From: JACVRW01 sp963811055
GTDB taxonomy: Bacteria; Actinomycetota; Thermoleophilia; Solirubrobacterales; Thermoleophilaceae
Direction of reading: 5' to 3'
Length of the DNA: 64,000 bases
Assembly (NCBI GenBank): GCA_963811055.1
Contig: CAWEPQ010000019.1
Location: 248,001-312,000, forward strand
Made by a program: the position numbers and the translations under genes. The first letter of the stretch is position 1; every line of letters starts with the position of its first letter. The notes beneath the pieces were generated by a model. It was not told the DNA's origin, ran no database searches, and was given only the letters and a program-made list of their open reading frames with translations. Shown here in pieces: positions 25,037-34,262 of the stretch.

Positions 25037-25057
25037 GCACGCGGCTCGGCCGTGTGC
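25037..25057 (+). terminator. Terminator hairpin after the thiolase gene
   Basis: Nine-base arms GCACGCGGC / GCCGTGTGC (one G-U pair in RNA) around a three-base loop, starting 6 nt after the thiolase stop. A second small stem, CCCCG/CGGGG, lies at 25094-25108 in the kinase leader. Confidence 0.6.
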
Positions 25058-25122
25058 GCACCGATGTACGTAAACGGACTCGCGACAGTTACACCCCGTT
25101 GAGCGGGGGGTACTAGGCCGAG

Positions 25123-26568
25123 GTGCCGGCGAGGACTCACGGAACTCTGCTTGCGGGCCGCTACCGCGTGGTCAGGCACCTCGGCTCGGGGGGCATGGCC
25201 TCGGTCGTGCTGTGCGATGACGAGCGCCTCGGCCGGGCGGTGGCCGTCAAGCGGCTGCACGCCGACAGCCCGGGGGAGATGGAGAAGCGCTTCGCGCGCG
25301 AGGCGCGGCTCGGCGCATCGCTCAACCACCCGAACCTCGTGGCGATCTACGACACCGCGATCGATGACGAGGGCGTGCTCATCGTCATGGAGTTCGTGGA
25401 GGGCGAGTCGCTGTCGCAGGCCCTCAGGCGCGGGCCGCTCGAACCGCGCCGGGCGGGACGGATGGCTTCCGACCTCGGCGATGCTCTCGACCACGCGCAC
25501 GCCCAGGGGGTCGTGCACCGCGACGTGAAGCCCGGCAACGTCCTGTTGCGCGAGGACGGGGTGACGAAGCTGGCCGACCTGGGCATCGCCACGGCCGCCG
25601 ACCAGACGCGCATCACGCGCAGCGGCATCGTGCTCGGCACCGTCGCGTACATGGCGCCCGAGCAGCTTGACGGCGACCAGGCCGGGCCGGCGGCGGACGT
25701 GTACGCACTAGCCGCCGTGTGCTTCGAGGCGCTCACCGGACGACGGCCGCGCTCCGGACGCACGCCGATGGAGATCGCGACCGCGATCGCCACCGAGCCT
25801 CCGCCCGACCTGCGCGACCACCTGCGGGAGGCGCCCGCGGCAGCGGCCGACATCCTCCGCCGCGGTCTCGCGCGCGACCCGTTGGAGCGCCCGGGCTCGG
25901 CGGGGGAGCTCGGCTCGGAGCTGCGGCGCGCGCTCGAACGGCCCGCCGAGCCCACCGTGGCGACGCGTCGCATGCGCCCGCCGGCGGCTGCTCCCCCGCC
26001 TCGCCCGCCGGCGGCCGCTCCCCCGCCTCGCGCGCCCGCCACCACTCGGCCATGGCTGGCACTCGCTCTGGCGAGCGCGATCGTGGCGGTGGCCGCGGCC
26101 ACCGTTGCGCTGCTGGCCACGGGCGGCGGCGGCGACGGCGGCGCCCCGCGAGCCGGCGTCGGAACGAGCGAGCGGCCGGCCCAGCAGCAGCAAGCGGACC
26201 CGCCATCCACGACGGCCGACGAGCCCGCGGAGACAGAGCCGGCCCCCGCGGAGGCCGAGCCCGCTCCCGCGGAACCGGAGCCCGCTCCCGCGACTGGCTC
26301 CGAGCTCAACGCCCAGGGCTTCGAGCTGATGCGGGCCGGCCGCTACGCCGAGGCCGTGCCGGTGCTCCAGAAGGCGGTCGCCGCCTGGCCCGAGGACAGC
26401 CGTGACATCGAGTACGGGTACGCGCTCTTCAACCTCGGCAAGTCGCTGAGCGAGTCCGGCAACCCCGCCGCGGCGATCCCCTACCTCGAGAAGCGCCTGG
26501 CCTTCAAGGACCAGCGCGGCACGGTGATGCGCGAGCTGAAGCGCGCCCAGCGCGCCGCCGGCGCCTAG
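25123..26568 (+). CDS. PknB-type Ser/Thr protein kinase with extracellular TPR-like domain
   Basis: Receptor-like kinase. Residues 14-280 are the kinase domain: glycine loop H-L-G-S-G-G-M-A-S-V-V, K43, H-R-D-V-K-P-G-N, D-L-G (a common bacterial form of DFG) and the activation end G-T-V-A-Y-M-A-P-E-Q. A Pro-rich juxtamembrane linker (about 285-305) leads to one membrane helix (about 308-330). Outside are an Ala/Pro/Glu repeat stretch (P-A-P-A-E-A-E) and a C-terminal TPR-like helical region (Y-A-E-A-V-P-V-L-Q-K-A-V). There are no PASTA repeats, so the sensed signal is unlikely to be muropeptides and may be a protein partner. Confidence 0.92.
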   Translation: MPARTHGTLLAGRYRVVRHLGSGGMASVVLCDDERLGRAVAVKRLHADSPGEMEKRFAREARLGASLNHPNLVAIYDTAIDDEGVLIVMEFVEGESLSQALRRGPLEPRRAGRMASDLGDALDHAHAQGVVHRDVKPGNVLLREDGVTKLADLGIATAADQTRITRSGIVLGTVAYMAPEQLDGDQAGPAADVYALAAVCFEALTGRRPRSGRTPMEIATAIATEPPPDLRDHLREAPAAAADILRRGLARDPLERPGSAGELGSELRRALERPAEPTVATRRMRPPAAAPPPRPPAAAPPPRAPATTRPWLALALASAIVAVAAATVALLATGGGGDGGAPRAGVGTSERPAQQQQADPPSTTADEPAETEPAPAEAEPAPAEPEPAPATGSELNAQGFELMRAGRYAEAVPVLQKAVAAWPEDSRDIEYGYALFNLGKSLSESGNPAAAIPYLEKRLAFKDQRGTVMRELKRAQRAAGA

Positions 26569-27566
26569 GCCGGAACGGCGGCGCCGAGCGCCTCGATGAT
26601 GCGCGGGCGGTCGCCGAACGGCAGCGCGAGGAGCGTGTCGGCCCCGGCCCGCTCGTAGGCGGCCAGCCGCTCGTCGAGCTCGCCGTAGTCGCAGCAGATG
26701 GCGGAGCCGTCGATCAGCTCCGGGGTGAGCGCCTGGGCGGCGCCCGCGCGGTCGCCGGCGCCGAAGAGCCTCTGAACCTCGCGGGCGGCGTCCCCGTGCC
26801 CGAAGCGCTCCGCGGTCTCCACGTAGAAGTTCTTCTGCGTCGCGCCCATCGCGCCCAGATAGGTGGCGAGCCACGGGCGGGCGAGGTCGCGGGCCCGGTC
26901 GCGGTCCTCGTCCACGCAGATGAGCGCGGCCGGGGCGATGTCCACGTCGGTGCCCCGGAACGGCTCGAGCAGCTCCTCCGCGCGCGCGGGGTTGAACATG
27001 AAGGGGATCCAGCCGTCCGCGATCTTGGCCGTCTGAGCGATTGCCTTGGGCCCGATCGCGCCCAGGTAGATCGGGATGCGGTCGCTCACCGGCTTGGCGA
27101 GCAGCTTGAGCGGCTTGCCCAGCTCGCTGCCCTCGATCGGCAGCTGGAACTCCTTGCCCTGGTACTCGAGTGGGCCCTCGCGGGCGAGCGCCTTGCGCAC
27201 GATCTCCACGTACTCGCGCGTGCGGGCGAGCGGCCGCGCGAACGGCACGCCGTGCCAGCCCTCCGACACCTGGGGCCCCGACACTCCGAGCCCCAGCCGG
27301 AAGCGGCCGCCCGACAGCACGTCGAGCGTGGCGGCCGTCATGGCGGTGGCTGCGGGGGTGCGGGCCGGGATCTGCATGAGGGCGGACCCGAGGCCGATCC
27401 GCTCGGTCACGGCGGTCATGTGGCCGAGCACCGACACCGCGTCCTGGCCCCACGCTTCGGCCACCCACACCGAGTCGAGACCGGCCTTGTCGGCCTGCAC
27501 GGCCAGCGAGATCTGCTCCTCGGCGGAGAACCACGGCCAGTAGGCCACATACAGACCAACGCGCAC
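26565..27566 (-). CDS. LLM-class F420-dependent oxidoreductase
   Basis: Luciferase-like TIM-barrel flavin/F420 enzyme of the bacterial type (333 residues). It has A-D-K-A-G-L-D-S-V-W-V-A-E-A-W-G, G-S-A-L-M-Q-I-P-A-R-T-P and R-F-R-L-G-L-G-V-S-G-P-Q, the usual F420-binding family blocks, and I-P-I-Y-L-G-A-I-G-P. Actinobacterial homologues reduce or oxidise varied substrates with coenzyme F420; the substrate is unknown. It is divergent from the GST gene with 11 bp between starts, so their promoters overlap the coding starts or transcripts are leaderless. Confidence 0.88.
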   Translation of the reverse strand: MRVGLYVAYWPWFSAEEQISLAVQADKAGLDSVWVAEAWGQDAVSVLGHMTAVTERIGLGSALMQIPARTPAATAMTAATLDVLSGGRFRLGLGVSGPQVSEGWHGVPFARPLARTREYVEIVRKALAREGPLEYQGKEFQLPIEGSELGKPLKLLAKPVSDRIPIYLGAIGPKAIAQTAKIADGWIPFMFNPARAEELLEPFRGTDVDIAPAALICVDEDRDRARDLARPWLATYLGAMGATQKNFYVETAERFGHGDAAREVQRLFGAGDRAGAAQALTPELIDGSAICCDYGELDERLAAYERAGADTLLALPFGDRPRIIEALGAAVPA

Positions 27567-27577
27567 GCTGGCATTCT

Positions 27578-28363
27578 ATGCGGCACGTGGCCGTGACCCT
27601 CTGGCACATCGAGGTCTCGCACTACAACGAGAAGGTTCGCTGGGCGCTCGACTACAAGGGGGTCGTCTACACCCCCCGCGTGCCCATGCCCGGCCTTCAC
27701 CGCGTGAGCGCGCTCGCGGCCACGCGCGGGAAGCACGGACGGCTGCCGGTGGTGGACATCGATGGCCGCCGCATAGGGGACTCGACGGCGATCATCGCCG
27801 CGCTCGAGGAACACGCGCCCGAGCCGCCCCTCTACCCGGCCGACCCGGAGGAGCGCCGGCGGGCGCTCGATCTCGAGGATTGGTTCGACGAGGAGCTTGG
27901 CCCCGAGCTGCGCCGGTTCGTGTGGCACCACACACTCGACGACATCGACGTGGTGGCGCAGACGCTCTTCTCGAGGCCCAGCCCCTTTCGCGAGCGGTTC
28001 CTGCGGATGGGCGCGCCGATGGCACGATTCGCCGTGCGGCGCGACTACCGGATCACCGACCAGAGCGCCGGCCGGGGACGTGAGGCGGTGACGGCGGCGA
28101 TGGACCGGCTCGAGGGCGAGGTGGGCCCCTCCGGCTACCTGGTGGGCGACGGCTTCACCGTGGCGGACCTCACCGCGGCGTCGCTGTTCACGCCGCTGCT
28201 CACTCCGCCGGAGCGGCCCTACGCGCCCACCGCGTTCGCGCCCGCGGTGCAGGAGCTGCGCGACGAGCTCATGGCGCGGCCCGGCGGGGCCTGGGTCGCT
28301 CGCATGTACGCGCTCCATCGAAACCAGCACGTGACGGAAAGGGTCGATGCACTCAGCCACTGA
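27578..28363 (+). CDS. Glutathione S-transferase family protein
   Basis: 261 residues: an N-terminal thioredoxin-fold domain (V-T-L-W-H-I-E-V-S-H-Y-N-E-K-V-R-W-A-L) with the conserved cis-Pro region R-L-P-V-V-D and D-S-T-A-I, then an all-helical C-terminal domain with V-G-D-G-F-T-V-A-D-L-T-A-A. Actinobacteria generally lack glutathione and use mycothiol, so the thiol partner is unclear. It overlaps the acyl-CoA dehydrogenase gene by 17 nt. Confidence 0.85.
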   Translation: MRHVAVTLWHIEVSHYNEKVRWALDYKGVVYTPRVPMPGLHRVSALAATRGKHGRLPVVDIDGRRIGDSTAIIAALEEHAPEPPLYPADPEERRRALDLEDWFDEELGPELRRFVWHHTLDDIDVVAQTLFSRPSPFRERFLRMGAPMARFAVRRDYRITDQSAGRGREAVTAAMDRLEGEVGPSGYLVGDGFTVADLTAASLFTPLLTPPERPYAPTAFAPAVQELRDELMARPGGAWVARMYALHRNQHVTERVDALSH

Positions 28364-29534
28364 CACCGCTTCGGCGGTCCTGCAACTCGTCCCGAGTGAC
28401 GAGGAGCGCATGATGCGCGAGACCGTCGGCGCGATCTGTGCCGGCTTCGGTCCCACCTACTCGCGCCGCAAGCACGCCGAGGGCGAGCCGCCCACGGAGC
28501 TGTGGGACGCGCTCGCCGAGAAGGGCTTCCTCGGCGTGAACATCCCGGAGGAGTGGGGCGGCGGCGGGCTCGGCATGTCGGCGCTCGCGGCCGTGGGCGA
28601 GGAGATCTCGACCGCCGGGGGCTCGCTGCTCCTGATCGTGGTGTCGCCGGCGATCGTGGGGAGCATCCTCACCCGCCACGGCACTGCCGACCAGAAGGAC
28701 CGCTGGCTGCGCGGAATCGCCGCTGGCTCGACCAAGGTGGCCTTCGCCATCACCGAGCCGGACGCGGGCACCAACTCCCACAATCTCTCCACCTCCCTGG
28801 CGCGCCGCGGCGACCGCTTCGTGCTGCGCGGCCAGAAGACCTACATCTCGGGGGTCGAGCACGCCGACGCCGTGCTCGTGGTGGCGCGCAGCCGGCTGCC
28901 GGACGGCTCGCTCGGCCTGCCGTCGCTGTGCCTGGTGGACGTGGACGCCCCGGGCTTCACGCGCGAGTCGATCCCGATGCCCTACATCGGCCCCGACAAG
29001 CAGTGGACGCTCTTCTTCGACGACGTGGAGCTCGACGAGGACCGGCTGATCGGCGGCGAGGGCGGCGGGCTCGGCCCGGTGTTCGACGGGCTCAACCCGG
29101 AGCGCATCATGGGTGCCGCGATCGCCAGTGGCGCCGGCAGGCGGGCGCTCGCCAAGGCGGCCGCCTACGCCAACGAGCGCGAGGTCTGGGGGGCTCCGAT
29201 CGGGACACACCAGGGCGTGTCGCACCCGCTCGCCGAGGCCAAGATCGAGCTCGAGCTGGCGCGCCTGATGACCCAGAAGGCAGCGGCCCTCTACGACGCC
29301 GGCGCCCCCGGCGCCGGCGAGGCGAGCAACATGGCCAAGTACGCGGCCGCCGAGGCGGCGATCGCATGCGTGGACCGCGCGATCCAGGCGCACGGCGGCA
29401 ACGGCTTCGCGCTCGAGTACGGGCTGACCGACATGTATTGGGGCGTGCGGCTCACCCGCACCGCTCCGGTGTCGCGCGAGATGATCCTCAACTACGTGGC
29501 CGAGCACTCGCTCGGCCTCCCCAAGAGCTACTGA
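28347..29534 (+). CDS. Acyl-CoA dehydrogenase family protein
   Basis: FAD enzyme family that inserts a C2-C3 double bond in acyl-CoA. It has F-A-I-T-E-P-D-A-G-T-N-S-H (FAD/substrate loop), L-R-G-Q-K-T-Y-I-S-G, and Q-A-H-G-G-N-G-F-A near the C-terminus. 395 residues. At the place where the catalytic E-G-T motif usually stands the sequence reads L-T-R-T-A-P-V-S-R-E-M-I, so the base may be elsewhere or the reaction may differ. It is coupled to the GST gene. Substrate not inferable. Confidence 0.87.
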   Translation: MHSATDTASAVLQLVPSDEERMMRETVGAICAGFGPTYSRRKHAEGEPPTELWDALAEKGFLGVNIPEEWGGGGLGMSALAAVGEEISTAGGSLLLIVVSPAIVGSILTRHGTADQKDRWLRGIAAGSTKVAFAITEPDAGTNSHNLSTSLARRGDRFVLRGQKTYISGVEHADAVLVVARSRLPDGSLGLPSLCLVDVDAPGFTRESIPMPYIGPDKQWTLFFDDVELDEDRLIGGEGGGLGPVFDGLNPERIMGAAIASGAGRRALAKAAAYANEREVWGAPIGTHQGVSHPLAEAKIELELARLMTQKAAALYDAGAPGAGEASNMAKYAAAEAAIACVDRAIQAHGGNGFALEYGLTDMYWGVRLTRTAPVSREMILNYVAEHSLGLPKSY

Positions 29535-29577
29535 GAACGCGCGATCCCGTCGCGCTCCGGCGTCCTCGGTCGCTCGC

Positions 29578-30726
29578 GTGCGCCGCACGCGTCGCTTCCT
29601 GCGTCCTGGGATCGCTCGGTCTCCCGCGCCCTCAGTAGCTCTTCCGCGCTGCAATAGTCCCGGCATCGCTAAGTCGGAGGCCACGATCATCGAGGCGGGC
29701 GGGCGCGATCTGCGCGTGTCCAGCCCCGATCGCGTGATCTTCCCGGCCACCGAGCACACGCCCGAGGTCACGAAGCTCGGCGTGGTCGAGTACTACCTGG
29801 CGGTCGAGGATGGCATCATGCGCGCGCTCGCCCGCCGGCCGACCACGCTCGAGCGCTGGCCGAAGGGAGTGCACCCGGGCATCGTCCTGTCCACGCGCGA
29901 GAAGGGCGGCGGCGACGCGTTCTTCCAGAAGCGTGTGCCCAAGGGCGCTCCCGACTACCTCGAGACCGCGCGCATCGAGTTCCCGTCAGGCCGCCACGCG
30001 GACGAGATCTGCCCCACCGAGGTGGCCGTGGTCGGCTGGGCCGCGCAGATGGGCACCATCACCTTCCACCCGTGGCCGGTTCGCCGCGACGACGTGGACC
30101 ACCCTGACGAGCTGCGCCTCGACCTCGACCCGCAGCCGGGCACCGACTTCGACGACGCGGTGCGCGTGGCCGCCGAGGCGCGGGGGCTCCTGGACGACCT
30201 TGGCTACGTGGGCTTCCCCAAGACGTCGGGTGGCCGGGGCGTGCACATCTACGTGCGGATCGAGCCGCGCTGGACGTTCACGGACGTGCGCCACGCCGCG
30301 ATCGCCTTCGGGCGCGAGCTCGAACGGCGCATGCCGGGCGAGGTGACGACGAAGTGGTGGAAGGAGGAGCGCGGCGAGCGCATCTTCATCGACTACAACC
30401 AGAACGCGCGCGACCGCACCATCGCCTCGGCCTACAGCGTGCGGCCGAAGCCGGGGGCGCCGGTGTCGGCACCCGTGACCTGGGACGAGCTGACCGATGC
30501 GGCGCCGGAGGACTTCACGGTCGCCACGATGCCGAGCCGCTTCGCCGAGGTGGGCGACCGCCACGCCGCGATCGACGACGCCGCCCACTCGCTCCAGCCC
30601 CTGCTGGACATGTACGAGCGCGACGAACAGGGCGACATGCCCTACCCGCCCGACTATCCGAAGATGCCGGGCGAGCCGAAGCGCGTGCAGCCCTCGCGCG
30701 ACCGCGACCGCAACCGCAAGAAGTAG
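29578..30726 (+). CDS. LigD-type DNA polymerase/primase domain protein (stand-alone PolDom)
   Basis: Archaeo-eukaryotic primase-type polymerase used in bacterial end joining. The PolDom motifs are clear: R-L-D-L-D-P-Q-P-G (catalytic Asp pair), S-G-G-R-G-V-H-I-Y-V, and F-I-D-Y-N-Q-N-A-R-D-R-T-I-A-S-A-Y-S. No ligase or phosphoesterase domain follows, so this is a separate polymerase as in several actinobacteria. Recognisable homology begins near 29680 (I-E-A-G-G-R-D-L-R-V-S-S). The only convenient start is the GTG at 29578, which adds about 35 unlikely residues, so the true start is uncertain. Ku and ligase are not in the window. Confidence 0.85.
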   Translation: MRRTRRFLRPGIARSPAPSVALPRCNSPGIAKSEATIIEAGGRDLRVSSPDRVIFPATEHTPEVTKLGVVEYYLAVEDGIMRALARRPTTLERWPKGVHPGIVLSTREKGGGDAFFQKRVPKGAPDYLETARIEFPSGRHADEICPTEVAVVGWAAQMGTITFHPWPVRRDDVDHPDELRLDLDPQPGTDFDDAVRVAAEARGLLDDLGYVGFPKTSGGRGVHIYVRIEPRWTFTDVRHAAIAFGRELERRMPGEVTTKWWKEERGERIFIDYNQNARDRTIASAYSVRPKPGAPVSAPVTWDELTDAAPEDFTVATMPSRFAEVGDRHAAIDDAAHSLQPLLDMYERDEQGDMPYPPDYPKMPGEPKRVQPSRDRDRNRKK

Positions 30727-30739
30727 CGCCCTACGCGCC

Positions 30740-31600
30740 CTACGCCTGCGGGAGCTTCTTGGCGCCGCGCTTGGTCACCGGAGCGGAGGGAGGGGGCACG
30801 ACCGGCCCGATGTCCCCGTCCGGCGCCTCGTCGAGGTCGACGATCACCGGCGCGTGGTCGCTCGGCCCCTTGCCCTTGCGCGCCTGACGGTCCACCCACG
30901 CGGCCTTGACCCGGGTGGCCACCGGCTCGCTCGCCAGCACCAGGTCGATGCGCATGCCCAGGTCCTGGTGGAACATCCCCGCCCGGTAGTCCCAGTAGGT
31001 GAAGACGCGCTCGTCCGGCCAGCGGTCGCGGACCACGTCGCGCAGGCCGACGGCCTGCAGCTCCGCCAGCGCGGCCCGCTCGGGCGCGGTCACGTGCGTC
31101 TGGCCGATGTAGGCGTCCGGGTCGAACACGTCGTCGTCGGCCGGCGCGATGTTCACGTCGCCGCACACCACGGTCGCCTCCGGCCCGGCGGCCACCATCT
31201 CGCGCAGCGACGCCAGCCACTCCAGCTTGTACCGGTAGTGCTCCGAGTCGGGCTCGCGCCCGTTCGGCACGTACACGGACACCACGCGGATCCCGCCGCA
31301 AGTGGCCGACACCGCGCGGGCCTCGGGATGCGGGAAGCCCGGCCCGCCGGGAAGCCCCTGGACCACGTCGTCGAGACCGGCTCGCGAGAGGATCGCCACT
31401 CCGTTCCAGCTGGCCTCGCCGTGGAGCGCGACCTCGTAGCCGCGGTCGGAAAGCTCCCTGGAGAGCAGCTCGGTGAACGCGTCGTCGGTCAGCTTGGTCT
31501 CCTGGAGGCAGACCACGTCCGGCCGGCGCTCGTCGAGCCAGGGCAGCAGCCGCGGGAGGCGCTGCTTGACGGAGTTGACATTCCAGGTGACCAGTCGCAC
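30740..31600 (-). CDS. xth: Exodeoxyribonuclease III (Xth family AP endonuclease)
   Basis: Base-excision repair endonuclease. Motifs: T-W-N-V-N-S-V, L-Q-E-T-K-L, Y-V-P-N-G, G-D-V-N-I-A-P, M-R-I-D-L-V-L and the catalytic S-D-H-A-P-V-I. The GTG at 31600 starts V-R-L-V-T-W-N-V-N and gives 286 residues; the last 25 or so form a Pro/Lys-rich tail not needed for the fold. It is convergent with the LigD polymerase gene, and a glutaredoxin-like gene diverges 24 bp upstream. Confidence 0.94.
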   Translation of the reverse strand: MRLVTWNVNSVKQRLPRLLPWLDERRPDVVCLQETKLTDDAFTELLSRELSDRGYEVALHGEASWNGVAILSRAGLDDVVQGLPGGPGFPHPEARAVSATCGGIRVVSVYVPNGREPDSEHYRYKLEWLASLREMVAAGPEATVVCGDVNIAPADDDVFDPDAYIGQTHVTAPERAALAELQAVGLRDVVRDRWPDERVFTYWDYRAGMFHQDLGMRIDLVLASEPVATRVKAAWVDRQARKGKGPSDHAPVIVDLDEAPDGDIGPVVPPPSAPVTKRGAKKLPQA

Positions 31601-31624
31601 CGGCCCCACGGTACCTTCCCGCCC

Positions 31625-31912
31625 GTGATCCTCTACACCTGCGGAAGCAAGACGTCCGGGCCCGCCGCGCTGCACCCGTGCGCCAAGGCCGGCGGAGCAC
31701 TCGACGCCGCGGGCCACAAGTACGAGATCAGGACCGTCGGCGGCTATCGCCTGATGCCCTGGACGTGGCCCGCGCGCGCCCGCGACCGCGCCGAGATCAA
31801 GCGCCTGTCGGGCACGAACGAAGTGCCGGTCCTGGTGTTCGACGACGGCACGGTGATCAGCGACTCGGCCGAGATCGCTCGCTGGGCGAAGGAGCACCCG
31901 GCGGCGCCTTAG
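31625..31912 (+). CDS. Glutaredoxin/GST-N-domain-like thioredoxin-fold protein
   Basis: 95 residues starting V-I-L-Y-T-C-G-S-K. It keeps the GST N-terminal-domain pattern: one Cys near the N-terminus, E-V-P-V-L-V-F-D-D-G with the cis-Pro, and I-S-D-S-A-E-I-A-R-W. A second Cys in H-P-C-A-K lies 13 residues after the first rather than in a CxxC. It probably binds a thiol or acts as a small redox protein; no partner is visible. Confidence 0.75.
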   Translation: MILYTCGSKTSGPAALHPCAKAGGALDAAGHKYEIRTVGGYRLMPWTWPARARDRAEIKRLSGTNEVPVLVFDDGTVISDSAEIARWAKEHPAAP

Positions 31913-31968
31913 GGCGATTCAGAAACACCGGAGTTTCAGAAACTCGCGGACGGGGTAGACCCGCCTCC

Positions 31969-34236
31969 GTGAGGGCGCTCCGGGTATGCGGTCTGATGTC
32001 TGCCGGACTGCTCGTGCTGCTGCTTCTCACCGCGACCGCAGTGGCCGCGCCCGCGTTCACCGCGCGCGGCAGCGTCGAGCAGGTCTACGTGACCGGCGCC
32101 ACGCCGGGCGCGCAGCTGTCGCTCCTGAACGGCGCCGGCAAGACGATCGCCACGCGGCCGGTGAACTCCCTCGGGGGCGTTCTCTTCCGCAACGTGCCGC
32201 CGGCGGCCGGCTACCGCGTGCGTCCCGCGGCCGGAGGCGAGGCATCGAGCCCGCTGACCGTGCTCTCGAAGACCCCGGCTCCATCGAGCACGAGCATCTA
32301 CAACCAGTCGCTTCCCACGGACGGCTATGGCTACATGACCACCCGCGACGGCACCAAGCTCGCCGTGAACGTCCACCCGCCGCAGGACGTGGCCGACGTG
32401 CTGCCGCTGCCGGACGGGGTCGAGCTGCCGACGCTTCCCGCCGGCCCCACCCCGACGCTGATCGAGTACTCCGGCTACGGCTACGCCGATCCCGCCGGGC
32501 CTCAGAGCGGCATCGCGATCCTGGCCAACCTGATGGGCTTCACCGTGGTCGACGTGAACATGCGCGGCACCGGCTGCTCGGGAGGCGCCTTCGACTTCTT
32601 CGAGCCGCTGCAGAGCCTCGACGGCTACGACGTGGTCGAGACGGTGGCGCGCCAGCCGTGGGCGGCCCACGGCAAGGTCGGGATGATGGGGATCTCCTAC
32701 GGCGGGATCAGCCAGCTCTTCACGGCCTCGACCAACCCCCCGAGCCTGGCCGCGATCGCGCCGTTCTCGGTGATCGACAACACTCAGACGACGCTCTACC
32801 CGGGCGGCATCCTCAACACCGGGTTCGCCGTCGCGTGGGCCCAGGAGCGGATCCACGACGCGCAGGCGGCCTCGCCCACCGGCGGTCAGCCCTGGGCATA
32901 CAAGCGCGTCCAGGAGGGCGACCAGACCTGCAAGGCCAACCAGGCCCTCCATCCCGAGGCGGTGGACCTGATGGCCAAGATCCGCGCCAACGACAGCTAC
33001 ATCCCCGAGGTGGCCGACCCGCTGTCGCCGGTCACCTTCGTCAACAAGATCAAGGTCCCGACCTTCATGGCCTGCCAGTGGACGGACGAGCAGACGGGCG
33101 GTCACTGCCCGACCCTGTCCAAGCGGTTCACCGGCACGGACCGCAAGTGGTTCACCTTCACCAACGGCACCCACGTCGACGCGCTCGCGCCGGAGACCTT
33201 CAACCGCTGGTACGACTTCCTCCAGCTCTACGTCGCGAGACGCGCGCCGATCGCGAACTCGGCGCTGATCCGCGCCGCCGCGCCGGTGGTCTACCAGGAG
33301 GCGATGGGGATCACGGGCGTGACGCTGCCGCCCGACCCGATTCAGCTGCAGCCCACCTACGCGACTGCCCTGGCGGCGTTCGAGCAGCTGCCCTCGATCC
33401 GCGTGCTCTTCGACAACGGCGCCGGCGGCCTCCAGCCCGGCCACCCGGTCCCCGCCTTCGAGCGCTCGTGGCCGAGCTTCCCGATCCCCGGCACCACGGG
33501 CCGGTCCTGGTACATGGGCGCGGGCGGCTCGCTCGCCGATGCCCCGCCGGCAGCGGCGGGAGCCGACTCGTTCACCTGGAACGCCCGCAACCGGCCGCTG
33601 ACCAACTTCACCGGGAACACCGCGGCCGGAGAGGGCGGCCTCTGGACGGCCACGCCGCCGTACCAGTGGTCCCAGAACCCGGCGGGCAGCGCCGCGTCGT
33701 ACGTGACCGCTCCGCTCGGCGCGAACACCACCGTGATCGGCGGCGGCGCCGTGAAGGTCTGGGTGCGCTCCTCGACGCCGAACGTGGACCTTCAGGCAAC
33801 GATCAGCGAGGTCAGGCCCGACGGCAAGGAGACGTTCGTGCAGGGCGGCTGGCTGCGCGGCAACATGCGCAAGCTCGACGCCGCCAAGAGCACCCCGCTC
33901 GAGCCCGTGCTCAGCCTCAGGAAGGCCGACGTGTCGCCGCTGCCGGCAGGCAAGTACGTGGAGGCCACGATCCCGCTGTACTACCAAGGGCACGTCTACC
34001 GGACCGGGTCGCGCATCCGCGTGACCATCGCGGCGCCCAACGGCGACCAGCCGATCTGGTCCTTTGGCGAGACGCAGCCCAGTGGCACGGCCGCGGTCTC
34101 CATCGCGCGGTCGAAGGACATGCCCTCCAAGCTGTTGCTGCCGGTCGTGCCGATGACGGTCCCCACCGGGCTGCCGCCGTGCCCGGGGCTCCGTGGCGAG
34201 CCCTGCCGGGCCTACCAGCCGTACGTGAACCGCTAG
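31969..34236 (+). CDS. Secreted CocE/NonD family hydrolase (X-Pro dipeptidyl-peptidase-like)
   Basis: 755-residue alpha/beta hydrolase. A signal peptide follows the GTG at 31969 (G-L-L-V-L-L-L-L-T-A-T-A). A short beta domain is followed by the catalytic fold with G-T-G-C-S-G-G (oxyanion region) and nucleophile G-I-S-Y-G-G. A candidate catalytic His is in N-G-T-H-V-D. The C-terminal jelly-roll domain typical of the family (G-S-R-I-R-V-T-I-A) is present. Relatives include cocaine esterase and glutaryl-7-ACA acylases; the natural substrate is unknown. The upstream spacer has a small GAAAC...GTTTC dyad. Confidence 0.9.
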   Translation: MRALRVCGLMSAGLLVLLLLTATAVAAPAFTARGSVEQVYVTGATPGAQLSLLNGAGKTIATRPVNSLGGVLFRNVPPAAGYRVRPAAGGEASSPLTVLSKTPAPSSTSIYNQSLPTDGYGYMTTRDGTKLAVNVHPPQDVADVLPLPDGVELPTLPAGPTPTLIEYSGYGYADPAGPQSGIAILANLMGFTVVDVNMRGTGCSGGAFDFFEPLQSLDGYDVVETVARQPWAAHGKVGMMGISYGGISQLFTASTNPPSLAAIAPFSVIDNTQTTLYPGGILNTGFAVAWAQERIHDAQAASPTGGQPWAYKRVQEGDQTCKANQALHPEAVDLMAKIRANDSYIPEVADPLSPVTFVNKIKVPTFMACQWTDEQTGGHCPTLSKRFTGTDRKWFTFTNGTHVDALAPETFNRWYDFLQLYVARRAPIANSALIRAAAPVVYQEAMGITGVTLPPDPIQLQPTYATALAAFEQLPSIRVLFDNGAGGLQPGHPVPAFERSWPSFPIPGTTGRSWYMGAGGSLADAPPAAAGADSFTWNARNRPLTNFTGNTAAGEGGLWTATPPYQWSQNPAGSAASYVTAPLGANTTVIGGGAVKVWVRSSTPNVDLQATISEVRPDGKETFVQGGWLRGNMRKLDAAKSTPLEPVLSLRKADVSPLPAGKYVEATIPLYYQGHVYRTGSRIRVTIAAPNGDQPIWSFGETQPSGTAAVSIARSKDMPSKLLLPVVPMTVPTGLPPCPGLRGEPCRAYQPYVNR

Positions 34237-34262
34237 GGCCCGGCCCGGATAGGGTGCCCGGC

